This document shows, one piece after another, positions 53,850 to 62,438 of a DNA stretch of 64,000 bases. Each line of letters begins with the position of its first letter. Position 1 is the first letter of the stretch. The notes beneath the pieces are model-generated. The model had not been told where the DNA came from. It saw only the letters and a list, made by a program, of their open reading frames with translations, and ran no database searches. Source of the stretch: Dactylosporangium sp. AC04546 (GTDB lineage Bacteria; Actinomycetota; Actinomycetes; Mycobacteriales; Micromonosporaceae); the NCBI RefSeq assembly GCF_022095675.1, contig NZ_JAHYSG010000010.1:103788-167787 (forward strand), given 5' to 3'. Both the position numbers and the translations under genes were made by a program.

Positions 53850-54034
53850 GTGAATGTGAGGGAATGGGCGGCGGCAACCGGCGTCGCTGATGTGGCCGCG
53901 CGTCGGTGGTACGCGGCTGGGACTCTGCCCGTTCCCACGCATCCCGACGGCGCGCGCGGCGCGGTGTGAAGACGATCCAGGCCTATCGGTTCGCGGCAGC
54001 TGAGAGCGCACTGAGAGGTAACGGCCGTGGATGA
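53850..54034 (+). mobile_element. IS607-type relic: tnpA and tnpB starts only
   Basis: GTG 53850 opens VNVREWAAATGVADVAARRW-YAAGTLPVP, the N-terminal helix-turn-helix of IS607 serine recombinases, then ends after ten more codons at 53967-53969. Overlapping that stop, GTG 53966 opens VKTIQAYRFA, a typical TnpB N-terminus, and stops at 54032-54034 after 22 codons (AAESALRGNGRG). Both proteins should be 200 and 400 residues. The overlap between the two genes is kept but the interiors are gone. Confidence 0.6.
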
Positions 54035-54314
54035 GCGTCCGTACGCGATCGGGTCCGAGCAGTGGCCGGGCCTGGCCAAGATGGCCGAGGAGGCCGGCGA
54101 GCTCACCCAGGTGGTGGGCAAGCTCATCGCGGCGGGCGGCGCGGACCGCCACTACGACGGCAGCGACCTGCGCCGCCGCCTCGCCGACGAGTGCGGCGAC
54201 GTGCTGGCCGCGGTCCGCTTCTTCGCCGAGGCCAACGGCCTGACCGAGGAGGTCGAGGCGAGAGCGGCGGCCAAGACCGACACGTTCCGCCGCTGGCACG
54301 CCCGCCGCGGCTAG
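54027..54314 (+). CDS. MazG-like nucleotide pyrophosphohydrolase
   Basis: 95 residues of one all-alpha NTP-PPase domain: AKMAEEAGELTQVVGKL gives the first pair of acidic residues and LADECGDVLAAVRFFAE the second (ExxE...ExxD pattern). It needs Mg2+ and hydrolyses nucleoside triphosphates or related nucleotides. GAGAGG precedes GTG 54027. Confidence 0.88.
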   Translation: MDERPYAIGSEQWPGLAKMAEEAGELTQVVGKLIAAGGADRHYDGSDLRRRLADECGDVLAAVRFFAEANGLTEEVEARAAAKTDTFRRWHARRG

Positions 54315-55100
54315 CTATGCCATTGACCGCCCGGTCGGGCTCGTGAAGTAGGCCGCGCTGGCCGCGTCCGCCGGGTAGTACGACTCGATCGCGACCTCGT
54401 CCAGTGTGATGTCCACCGGCGTGCCGAACGTGGTGATGGTGGAGAAGAGCCGCAGCTCCCGCCCGTCGATGCGAATGATCATCGGGATCACGACGTCGGC
54501 GTCGATCCGTTCGCCCGGCTCGTCCGGCCGGGGTGCCAGGAGTTCCTCGTAGAGCGCGGTGAGCGCGGGGTCGGGGGCCGCCGCCAGCTGGCGGGCGATC
54601 CGGGTGCGGAACACCGCGCGCACGTCGGCCAGGTTGACGACCATGGACGCGAACCCGCGGGGGTCCAGGCCCAGCCGCACCAGGTTGACCGGCGGCCGCA
54701 GCAGGTCGGGATGCACCTCAGCGAGGAACGGGTGGATGGCGCGGTTGGTCATCACGATGTTCCACCGGCGGTCGAAGACCAGGGCCGGGTACGGCTCGTG
54801 CGCGCGCAGCACCCGGCGGACCGCGTCGCGAGCGGCCGACAGCGCGTCGTCGTCGAGCGGGCGTTCGGCGTACCGGGGGGCGAAGCCGGCGGCGAGCAGG
54901 AGCCGGTTGCGGTCGCGCAGCGGTACGTGCAGCTGCTCGGCGAGCCGGAGGACCATGTCGGCGCTCGGGTTGGACCTGCCGGTCTCGACCAGGCTGACGT
55001 GCCGGGCCGAGACGTCCGCGGCGATCGCCAGGTCCAGCTGGCTGAGCCCGCGGCGGTGCCGCCACTGCCGCAGCAGCTCCCCGACCGTGTCCACGATCAT
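54315..55100 (-). CDS. XRE-family regulator with MmyB-like ligand domain
   Basis: 261 residues. The N-terminal helix-turn-helix is LLRQWRHRRGLSQLDLAI-AADVSARHVSLVETGR, followed by PSADMVLRLAEQL. The rest is the MmyB/PAS-like domain (YPALVFDRRWNIVMTNRAI, PPVNLVRLGLDPRGF, ELRLFSTITTFGTPVDITLDE). MmyB-type domains bind fatty-acid-like ligands. Divergent from the SnoaL-like gene at 55182, its likely target. Confidence 0.92.
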   Translation of the reverse strand: MIVDTVGELLRQWRHRRGLSQLDLAIAADVSARHVSLVETGRSNPSADMVLRLAEQLHVPLRDRNRLLLAAGFAPRYAERPLDDDALSAARDAVRRVLRAHEPYPALVFDRRWNIVMTNRAIHPFLAEVHPDLLRPPVNLVRLGLDPRGFASMVVNLADVRAVFRTRIARQLAAAPDPALTALYEELLAPRPDEPGERIDADVVIPMIIRIDGRELRLFSTITTFGTPVDITLDEVAIESYYPADAASAAYFTSPTGRSMA

Positions 55101-55181
55101 GCAGCGTACCCATCGTCGCGCCGGACGCCATGAACTCCCATTTCATCGACAACCGCACCGGCCCGCGGAAACACTGCGTCC

Positions 55182-55562
55182 ATGAACAAGAACATCGTCC
55201 AGCGGGCGCTGGCGGGACTGCTCGAGACGGGCGACGTCGACGCGCTCGGCTCGTACCTCCGCGACGACTTCGTCCACCACCGCCCGGGTGCCATGACCTC
55301 GACCAAGACGGAGTGGCTCGCCGCCGTGCGCGCCGCGCTGGTGCCGCTCGCCGGCATGCAGGTCGAGATCCATCAGATCCTCGCCGACGGCGATCATGTC
55401 GTGGTGTACTCGCGGCGCTGGCTGCCCGACGGGGGGCCGCAGATCGTGGTCGTCGACATCTGGCGGATCGACGACGGCCTGATCGCCGAGGGCTGGGAGA
55501 TCATCGAGCCGGTGGCCCAGGTGGCCGCGAACCTGGCGTGGTGGGCGCCCGCCCAACCCTGA
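55182..55562 (+). CDS. SnoaL/NTF2-like protein
   Basis: 126 residues with the alpha+beta cone fold: IVQRALAGLLETGDVDALGSYL, FVHHRP, EWLAAVRAAL, HQILADGDHVVVYSRRW and a final VVVDIWRIDDGLIAEGWE. The His, Asp and Arg residues line the expected pocket. Small-molecule isomerase or hydrolase; substrate unknown. Divergently paired with the MmyB-like regulator, an arrangement common in actinomycetes. Confidence 0.88.
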   Translation: MNKNIVQRALAGLLETGDVDALGSYLRDDFVHHRPGAMTSTKTEWLAAVRAALVPLAGMQVEIHQILADGDHVVVYSRRWLPDGGPQIVVVDIWRIDDGLIAEGWEIIEPVAQVAANLAWWAPAQP

Positions 55563-55633
55563 CCCGGGCCGGCGCGGCCGTGCGGCATGGCAGCACCGTG
55601 CCATGCCGCACAGGCTCGTCGACCAGATCGATG

Positions 55634-56509
55634 TCATTTGCCCTTGCCCGGAAGCTGTTCGAAGGTCCCGGCGGGGCGTTCCACGGTGACCGGGTCGCCG
55701 TAGCCGGACAGTTCCAGCGTCGCGTCGAGCACGGTGATCTCGTTCGGCTCCCTCGCGAAGCGCAGGGTGGACTCGTACACCACCTTCGCGATCCGCTGAT
55801 CGGGGCCGACCGTCACATCGCCGACCATGGTGCCGGTGACGCCCGTCTGTTGCGGGATGGCGCCCTCGAAGTGGTACGTGTCCGGGCCGGTCTGGGTGAT
55901 CGTGACGCCGGACCGGCTGAGCGTGTCGAGCAGTTGCTGGGGGTCGGCGGACACGGCAAGTCCGCCGGTCTTCACGTTGTAGGGCAGGCCGGTGTACTTG
56001 ATGCCCGGGTCGTGGTGCCACAGCACCGTTTCGCCCGCGACCGCTTCGGTGGTGTACAGGTCGCCGCCGACGAGCCGCTCCTCGTGCCAGCGCGACCCGC
56101 CGTCGAACGGGATGCGGATGTAGCCGGTGGTCGTGGCCGGGTCGAACGCTCCCGAGATGGTCATCGACGGGCTGCCCGGAAGGCTCCGGTAGGTGACCGT
56201 GCTCTGCACCCGGTAGCTGGTGCCGCCGCTGGCGGCGGCCGCGGCGGCCAGGCGCAGCTGCGGTGATCCGGTGCCGGCCACTGACGGCCGGCCGGGAGTG
56301 GCCGTGGGCCCGGTGCCACCGGTGGCGAGCACGCCGGCGGTCAGCGCGCCGGCCAGGCCGGCGATGCCGACCGCGTACGCGGTCCGTGTGATCACCGTGC
56401 GACGCCGCTGGCCGCGCACTGCCTGGCCGACGAGATCGGTGGTGATGGTGAGGCCGGCGACCCGCTCGCGCATTCCTTCGGTCAGCTGTTCCTCGATGAA
56501 GTTCGTCAT
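55634..56509 (-). CDS. Membrane-anchored lipoprotein-like partner of sigma factor
   Basis: 291 residues. Short cytoplasmic head (MTNFIEEQLTEGMRERVAGL), one membrane helix (TAYAVGIAGLAGALTAGVLA), then a large external domain rich in beta strands (SYRVQSTVTYRSLPGSPSMT, RWHEERLVGGDLYTTE, TGVTGTMVGDVTVGPDQRIA), similar in style to LppX/LprG-like lipid-binding domains. It starts two bases after the sigma factor stop, so the two are one operon. An anti-sigma or sensor role is inferred from position only. Confidence 0.7.
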   Translation of the reverse strand: MTNFIEEQLTEGMRERVAGLTITTDLVGQAVRGQRRRTVITRTAYAVGIAGLAGALTAGVLATGGTGPTATPGRPSVAGTGSPQLRLAAAAAASGGTSYRVQSTVTYRSLPGSPSMTISGAFDPATTTGYIRIPFDGGSRWHEERLVGGDLYTTEAVAGETVLWHHDPGIKYTGLPYNVKTGGLAVSADPQQLLDTLSRSGVTITQTGPDTYHFEGAIPQQTGVTGTMVGDVTVGPDQRIAKVVYESTLRFAREPNEITVLDATLELSGYGDPVTVERPAGTFEQLPGKGK

Positions 56510-56511
56510 GT

Positions 56512-57030
56512 TCAGGCTCCGTTCCAGGCCTGGGCGTCCTCGGCGGACCAGGCGGCGGTGAGCTCACGCAGGCGGGCAAGCCCGCGCGAGGCGGTGGACT
56601 TGACGGTGCCGACCGAACACCCGAGCGTCTCGGCGGCCTCGGCCTCGGTGAGCTGCTCCCAGTAGCGCAGCACCAGCACCGCGCGCTGCCGGGGCGGCAG
56701 GCCGGACAGCGCCTGCACGAGTGCGTGCCGCAGGTGTACCGCGTCAGTGCCGTCCGGCTGGCCGGGCGGTTCCACCTCCGCCAGCACCTCGGGCCGGCGC
56801 CGCCGTGAGCGCCACTCGTCGACCGCGAGGTGGTACAGCGTGCGACGCAGGTACCCTTCCTTGTCGCCGTGCACCCGGTTCCAGTGACGCACCAGCCGTT
56901 CCAGCGCCGCCTGGAGCAGATCCTCGCCCTCCGCCCTGCTGCCGGCCAGTAGCGTCGCCGTGCCGAGCAACGCGCCGCCACGCTCCGCTACGAGGGCATC
57001 CAACCCCTCATAGCTGTTCTTCCAGCGCAT
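56512..57030 (-). CDS. SigE-family ECF RNA polymerase sigma factor
   Basis: 172 residues. Region 2: LLGTATLLAGSRAEGEDLLQ and ALERLVRHWNRV. Region 4: ALSGLPPRQRAVLVLRYWEQ-LTEAEAAETLGCSVGTVKST. It heads a two-gene operon with the membrane protein downstream. It is the third ECF factor in the window and has the same gene arrangement as the pair at 24.4-25.6 kb. Confidence 0.94.
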   Translation of the reverse strand: MRWKNSYEGLDALVAERGGALLGTATLLAGSRAEGEDLLQAALERLVRHWNRVHGDKEGYLRRTLYHLAVDEWRSRRRRPEVLAEVEPPGQPDGTDAVHLRHALVQALSGLPPRQRAVLVLRYWEQLTEAEAAETLGCSVGTVKSTASRGLARLRELTAAWSAEDAQAWNGA

Positions 57031-57143
57031 GCGGGTTCTCCTTCCGTCGCTACCAAGGACGACGGCACCAGGCGAAAGGTTGACCGGCGACCGCGACGCC
57101 AAGGCCCGGCGATCACCGCGCGGATCGACACGACCGGCGGGGC

Positions 57144-58028
57144 TCAGCCCGCCGCGAGGACCGCCTCGGCGACGACCAGGTCCTGCCAGGCCATCCCGGA
57201 GCCCTTGAACAACAGCGGGGGGCGGCAGCCGGTCGCCTCGGCCAGGGGTACCAGATCGTCCTGGGTCAACGCGTGCTCCGCGATCGCCTGGATCACGTCG
57301 CCGCACTCGCGCAGGGCCGTCCCGACGTCCTCCACCACCACCGTGGCGCGGGCGCAGAACGCGGCGTCGACCTCGCGGGCGTCCGGCTCGTGGGAGCCCA
57401 CCGCCACCACGACCGGCTCCGGGTGCAGCAGCGCCGAGTCGAACAGCGGGGTCCGGGCCGTCGTCGCGCAGACCACCACGTCCGCGGCGCGCAACGCGTC
57501 CGCGACCGGTGGCGAGCCGGCCTCCAGGACCCGCCACGGCACCGACGCGCGCGACGGCGTGCGGACCACCACGTCCACGGAGGCGAGGTCCGCGACGGCG
57601 GCCAGGGTCTCGACGTGACCCACGCCCTGCGGGCCGGCGCCGAAGACCACGACCCGCAGCGGGCGGGCGGGCAACGCGCGGCGGACCGCGGCCACCGACA
57701 CCGCCGGGGTGCGCAGCGTCGTCAGGGCCGCGCCGTCCAGGAACGCCACCGGGCGCAGGGTCGCGCCGTCGAACAGGACGTACACGGCGCTGACGCGGGG
57801 CAGGCCGCGCGCCGGGTTGCCCGGGGCGACCGCCGCCAGCTTCACCCCCGCGTGCGCCGGCGACGAGGCCGGCATCAGCAGCAGCTCGCCCGCCGGGAGC
57901 GGGACCGACGAGCGGGGCACGTCCGCGGCCGGGTCGAGGCCACCGCGGAGGGCCCCCTCCACCGCGGCCACCGCCGCGGCCGGGGGCAGGCGGCGGGCGA
58001 TCTCAGCGGCGTCGAGGTACGGGATCAT
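57144..58028 (-). CDS. Ornithine cyclodeaminase/pyrroline-2-carboxylate reductase-family protein
   Basis: 294 residues. MIPYLDAAEIARRLPP, PAHAGVKLAAVAPGNP, the NAD fold VVVFGAGPQGVGHVETLAAV and late VVVEDVGTALRECGDV match the mu-crystallin/OCD family. The ATG overlaps the stop of the proline racemase-family gene (ATGA). In hydroxyproline catabolism such proteins reduce pyrroline-2-carboxylate to proline, which is the favoured role here. Confidence 0.88.
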   Translation of the reverse strand: MIPYLDAAEIARRLPPAAAVAAVEGALRGGLDPAADVPRSSVPLPAGELLLMPASSPAHAGVKLAAVAPGNPARGLPRVSAVYVLFDGATLRPVAFLDGAALTTLRTPAVSVAAVRRALPARPLRVVVFGAGPQGVGHVETLAAVADLASVDVVVRTPSRASVPWRVLEAGSPPVADALRAADVVVCATTARTPLFDSALLHPEPVVVAVGSHEPDAREVDAAFCARATVVVEDVGTALRECGDVIQAIAEHALTQDDLVPLAEATGCRPPLLFKGSGMAWQDLVVAEAVLAAG

Positions 58029-58963
58029 CGCAGCACGAACCCGGGCGTCATCGGGTCGTCCGGGTCGACGACGAACTCGTGCTCGCCGGTCGGGTAGGCC
58101 ATGCCGGTGATCACCGGCCGCACCACGTCGCCCGCCGGATAGGAGGCGGTGAACCGGGAGCCGACGATCGAGTCGTGGACGAGCACCTCGCCGGGGGCGA
58201 GCTCGCCGGTCGCCGCGAGGGTGGCCACCCGGGCCGCGGTGCCGGAGCCGCACGGTGAGCGGTCCAGCTCGCCGTCGGCGAAGACCGTGGCGTTGCGGTG
58301 GTGCAAGGGGCCGAGCCGCTCGTAGAGGATCGTGCCGTAGAACTCCTCACCCAGCGCCCGCTTGACCTCCCGGCCGAGCGCGATCAGCTCCTGGTGCGCG
58401 GACGGGGTCACGGGCAGGCCGACCGTGGCCGCGTCGACCTGGGCGTACATCGCGCCGCCGTAGCTCACGTCGGCGAGCACCACGCCGCGGGAGGTCGGCA
58501 CCTCGACCGCGGTGGCGATGTGGTGCGACGGGACGCTCACGAAGTCGACCGCCGTCACCCGGCCGGACGAACGGTGCACCCGCGCGGTCACCCGGCCGGA
58601 CGGCACGTCGATCACCACGTCGGCGGCGCCGTCCTCGGGTGCCGGGGCGAGGCCGCTGCGCACCGCCCAGGCGCCGAGGGCGATCGTCCCGTGGCCGCAG
58701 GCGGTGGAGAAGCCGTCCTTGTGCCAGAAGAGCACACCGAGCGTGGCGCCGTCGTCGTCGGGCGGCACGACGAACCCGCCGTACATGTCGGCATGCCCGC
58801 GCGGCTCGAAGCACAGGATCCGCCGCAGGCCGTCCACGGCCGGGTCGCCGATCGCGAACCTGCGCCGCTCGGCTACGGTCCGCCCGGCGATCTCCACCGG
58901 CGGCACCGGCACGATCCGGAACGGCTCACCCCCGGTGTGGTAGTCCACCGTCCGTACCCGCAT
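58025..58963 (-). CDS. Proline racemase-family protein (hydroxyproline epimerase-like)
   Basis: 312 residues. Two Cys sites are visible: FSTACGHGTIALGAW and DRSPCGSGTAARVA. Having Cys at both sites fits a racemase or epimerase; the trans-3-hydroxyproline dehydratases usually have Thr at one. MRVRTVDYHTGGEPFRIV is the standard start. With the cyclodeaminase-family gene downstream, degradation of hydroxyproline from collagen-like or plant wall proteins is likely. Confidence 0.92.
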   Translation of the reverse strand: MRVRTVDYHTGGEPFRIVPVPPVEIAGRTVAERRRFAIGDPAVDGLRRILCFEPRGHADMYGGFVVPPDDDGATLGVLFWHKDGFSTACGHGTIALGAWAVRSGLAPAPEDGAADVVIDVPSGRVTARVHRSSGRVTAVDFVSVPSHHIATAVEVPTSRGVVLADVSYGGAMYAQVDAATVGLPVTPSAHQELIALGREVKRALGEEFYGTILYERLGPLHHRNATVFADGELDRSPCGSGTAARVATLAATGELAPGEVLVHDSIVGSRFTASYPAGDVVRPVITGMAYPTGEHEFVVDPDDPMTPGFVLR

Positions 58964-58991
58964 GAGCGGAAGCCTAGCCGAGGATGTGAAC

Positions 58992-60188
58992 GTGCCGCGC
59001 TCGTTGATCTTCCTGTTCGCCGTCGCCAGCGGGGCCGCGGTCGGGAACCTCTACTGGGCCCAGCCGCTGCTCGACCTCATCGCCGGCGACCTGCACGCCT
59101 CGCAGGGCGCGGCGGGCTGGCTGATCACCGCGACGCAGCTGGGGTACGCCACCGGGATCCTGCTCATCGTGCCGCTCGGTGACGTCCTGGACCGCCGCCG
59201 GCTCGTCCCGGTCATGCTGCTCAGCGCGGCCGCCGCGCTGGTGCTGTGCGCCGTGGCGCCGTCGATCGGGGTGCTGCTGGCCGCGATCACGCTGCTCGGG
59301 ATCACCACCGTGGCCGGGCAGATCATCACCCCGCTCGCCGGTGACATGGCCGACGAGCGGGACCGGGGCCGGGTCGTGGGCATCGTCGCGTCGGGCATCC
59401 TGACCGGCATCCTGGCCTCCCGCACGGTGAGCGGCCTGGTCGCCGGGGTGGCCGGCTGGCGGTCCGTCTATGCCGGCGCCGCCGTCCTCGCGGTGGTCCT
59501 GGCGATCATCCTGTACCGCCGGATCCCGCCGCTGCCGCCGAAGGACCACCTGCCCTACCCGCGGCTCATCGCCTCGATCGCCACCGTCGCGCTGCGCGAG
59601 CGGACGGTCCGCTGGACGCTGCTCATCGCGGCCACCGGCTTCGCCGCGTTCACGATGTTCTGGACGGCGCTCACGTTCCTGCTCAGCGCGCCGCCGTTCG
59701 GCTACCCGGTGCCGGTCATCGGCCTGTTCGGGCTGGCCGGGCTCGCGGGCGCGGTCGCCGCCCAGCGGGCCGGCCGGCTGCACGACCGCGGCTGGTCGAT
59801 GCCCGCGACCGGGCTGGCGTGGCTGGGCATCCTGGTGGCGTTCGGCGTCGCCCTGGCCGCCCGGCTGGGCGTGGTGTTCGTGCTGGCCGCGATCGTGCTG
59901 CTCGACGTGGCGATGCAGACCCAGGGGATCCTCAACCAGACGCGCATCTTCGCCGTCTCGGGCCAGGCCCGCAGCCGCCTCAACACCGCCTACATCACCG
60001 GCAACTTCATCGCCGGCGCCATGGGCTCGGCCGCCGCGGCGATGCTGTGGATGGCCGGCGGCTGGACGGCCGTCGCCGTCGCCGGGATGGCGCTCAGCGG
60101 GCTGGCGCTCGCCTTCTGGGCGATCCTCGCCCGTGGCACGGGCGGAGTTCACGTCGCCGAAACCAAGCGGGGGCCGGCGTCGGGGTAG
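58992..60188 (+). CDS. MFS transporter
   Basis: About 398 residues, twelve spans. It begins LIFLFAVASGAAVGNLYWAQPLL, as in many small-molecule exporters, with GYATGILLIVPLGDVLDRRR as the conserved loop 2-3 motif. The ATG at 58962 would overlap the start codon of the divergent racemase gene. GAGG lies eight bases before GTG 58992, so that start is preferred and leaves about 28 bases between the genes. It may import the hydroxyproline substrate, but this is not shown. Confidence 0.82.
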   Translation: MPRSLIFLFAVASGAAVGNLYWAQPLLDLIAGDLHASQGAAGWLITATQLGYATGILLIVPLGDVLDRRRLVPVMLLSAAAALVLCAVAPSIGVLLAAITLLGITTVAGQIITPLAGDMADERDRGRVVGIVASGILTGILASRTVSGLVAGVAGWRSVYAGAAVLAVVLAIILYRRIPPLPPKDHLPYPRLIASIATVALRERTVRWTLLIAATGFAAFTMFWTALTFLLSAPPFGYPVPVIGLFGLAGLAGAVAAQRAGRLHDRGWSMPATGLAWLGILVAFGVALAARLGVVFVLAAIVLLDVAMQTQGILNQTRIFAVSGQARSRLNTAYITGNFIAGAMGSAAAAMLWMAGGWTAVAVAGMALSGLALAFWAILARGTGGVHVAETKRGPASG

Positions 60189-60197
60189 AGTCCCCGC

Positions 60198-62438
60198 ATT
60201 CTTGACGAAGTAGACCCTTTCATCGGTACCGCGGCGACCGCCCTGCCACAGCCGCGGGGCCTCGCCGCGACGTGGTGGTGGCCCAAGCCGCAGGTCGGCA
60301 ACACCCACCCCGGCGCGACGTCGCCGCTGGGCATGGTCTCCGCCTGCGCGTACTCCGGCGCCTACCCGACCGGCTACGGCCGGTACACGAAGAACACCGA
60401 GGGCGTGCCCGAGGAGATGTTCGACCGGCTCCAGGCGTCGGGCTTCACGCACTTCCAGCAGTCCGGCACCGGCGCGATCCGCAAGTACTACAACTACGTG
60501 CGCGTCACGCCGATGGTGCAGCCGCTGGACGACCTCGGCAGCGCGTGGCCGCTGACGAATGAGATCGCCGAGCCCGGGTACTACGCGGCGACCCTCGGCA
60601 CCGGCATCCGCTGCGAGATCACGGTCGGGTCGAAGGTCGCGGTCCACCGGTACACGTTCCCGGAGCACAGCAACGCGCGCATCGTCATCGACCTGTCGTG
60701 CGGCGGCCTGGCGATCGAGCTCGGCCGGACGGTGCCGCTGCGGGCCCACGCGGAGAGCCTCGGCCACGGGGGCATGCAGGGCACCGTCGTGATGGAGGGC
60801 GTCCCCCTCTCGGTTCACGTCGAGGTCGACAGCCCCCGCTGGCGGCAGATGCTGTGGTACGACCGCCGGCTCATCGACGGCGGGACCCGGCTCGACTTCG
60901 ACAGCATCCGCCCCACCACGCTGCGGCCGTTCGGCATGCTCTACATGGGCCCCACCACCGCCGGGCAGACCGTGGAGATCCGGCTCGGCTTCTCGCTGCG
61001 CGGCCCCGACCAGGCCCGGCGCAACCTGGAGCTGGAGTGCGGCGGCAACGGCCCGGCGTTCGACCGGGTGTGCGCGGCGACCCGGGAGCGCTGGCAGGAC
61101 CACCTCGGCCGGGTCCGGGTCGAGGGCGGCACGCCGGCGCGGCGGCGGGTGATGACGACCGCGCTGTACCACTCCCTCATCAAGCCCTGCTTCGCCGACG
61201 ACGAGAGCCCGTTCTGGCCCAACTCGGGGCCGTTCGCGTTCGACGTCTGCACCATGTGGGACATCTACAAGACCCAGCTGCCGCTGCTGTCGGCGATCGC
61301 GCCGGACCGGGCGATGGACCTGCTGGAGTCGCTGATCCGGGTCTGCGAGGAGGAGGGCAACTTCCCGATCGGCTACCGGATGGCCCGCGGCGCCGACCGC
61401 TTCTTCCGGCAGGCCAGCGCCCTGGCGCACACCGCGCTCGCCGACGCGCACGCGCTCGGCCGGCCGGGCCTGGACTGGAGCTGGGCGCTCGTGCACATGG
61501 TCGACGACCTGCGCCGGATGTACGGCGAGGACTTCTTCGAGCACGGGGTGGTACACCCGATCAGCCACACCCTCGACCTCGCGTTCGCCCACCACTGCAC
61601 CGCCCAGGTCGCCCGGGCGCTGCACGACGTGTCGCTCGCCGACGACCTGGAGCGGCGCAGCCGCGGCTGGGTCAACGCGTTCGACCCGGCGACCGGCCTG
61701 CTGCGCGACTCGGAGTTCTACGAGGGCGGCAAGTGGAACTACTCGTTCCGGCTGCTGCACGACATGGCCGCCCGGATCGCGCTCGGCGGCGGCGACGCCG
61801 CGTTCCTCTACAACCTCGACCAGTTCTTCGGCTTCGACGCGCCGCCGGTCATCCAGCCCGGCCGGCGCCCGGACCCGGCCGAGATGGCCGCCGGCTACGC
61901 GCTGCAGCGCTTCGAGGGGCTCAACAACGAGCCCGACATGGAAGCGCCGTGGGCCTACCACTACGCCGGCCGGCCCGACCGCACCACCCAGGTCGTGCAG
62001 TCGGCGCTGACCTGGCAGTTCGGCACCGGCCCGGGCGGGCTGCCGGGCAACGACGACTCCGGCGGGCTGAGCGCCTGGTACGTGTGGGCGTCGCTCGGGC
62101 TGTTCCCGGTCGCCGGGCAGAACCTGTTCCTCGTCAACGCGCCCGCCTTCGAGCGGGGTGTCATCCGCGTCGGCGACCGGGAACTCGTCGTGGAGACCAG
62201 CGGCCACGTCGAGGCACCGATCGGCGCCGACGGCATCGAGCACGACCCGCCGCCGCAGTACGTGCAGGCGGTCACGTTCAACGGGCGGGAGCTGGACGCC
62301 ACGCACCTCAGCGGGACCGAGGTGCATCGTGGCGGGCGGCTGCACATCCGTCTCGGTCCGGAGCCGTCGAGCTGGGGACGCCGGGCCCGTCCGCCGTCCT
62401 TGTCCGATCCACGAAGAGGATCCGGAGGTACCACATGA
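60198..62438 (+). CDS. GH92 alpha-mannosidase, start codon unclear
   Basis: About 746 residues with family features: VDPFIGTAATALPQPRGLAA, NTHPGATSPLGMVSACAYSG, NNEPDMEAPWAYHY (catalytic Glu region) and GNDDSGGLSAWYVWASLGLF (Asp base region). GH92 enzymes are Ca2+-dependent exo-mannosidases. The frame is open from 60189, but there is no ATG, GTG or TTG before the conserved VDPFIGT segment; only ATT at 60198 (ILDEVDPFIGT). The first ATG, 60333, would remove about 45 conserved residues. There is no ribosome site. Either a rare ATT start or a lost 5' end. No signal peptide, so intracellular if functional. Its stop overlaps the glycosyltransferase start. Confidence 0.8.
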   Translation: MLDEVDPFIGTAATALPQPRGLAATWWWPKPQVGNTHPGATSPLGMVSACAYSGAYPTGYGRYTKNTEGVPEEMFDRLQASGFTHFQQSGTGAIRKYYNYVRVTPMVQPLDDLGSAWPLTNEIAEPGYYAATLGTGIRCEITVGSKVAVHRYTFPEHSNARIVIDLSCGGLAIELGRTVPLRAHAESLGHGGMQGTVVMEGVPLSVHVEVDSPRWRQMLWYDRRLIDGGTRLDFDSIRPTTLRPFGMLYMGPTTAGQTVEIRLGFSLRGPDQARRNLELECGGNGPAFDRVCAATRERWQDHLGRVRVEGGTPARRRVMTTALYHSLIKPCFADDESPFWPNSGPFAFDVCTMWDIYKTQLPLLSAIAPDRAMDLLESLIRVCEEEGNFPIGYRMARGADRFFRQASALAHTALADAHALGRPGLDWSWALVHMVDDLRRMYGEDFFEHGVVHPISHTLDLAFAHHCTAQVARALHDVSLADDLERRSRGWVNAFDPATGLLRDSEFYEGGKWNYSFRLLHDMAARIALGGGDAAFLYNLDQFFGFDAPPVIQPGRRPDPAEMAAGYALQRFEGLNNEPDMEAPWAYHYAGRPDRTTQVVQSALTWQFGTGPGGLPGNDDSGGLSAWYVWASLGLFPVAGQNLFLVNAPAFERGVIRVGDRELVVETSGHVEAPIGADGIEHDPPPQYVQAVTFNGRELDATHLSGTEVHRGGRLHIRLGPEPSSWGRRARPPSLSDPRRGSGGTT

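Noticed and set aside
58962..58991. ATG 58962 as the MFS start
   Set aside because: It would overlap the start codon of the divergent racemase gene, leaving no promoter. GTG 58992 has a well-spaced ribosome site.
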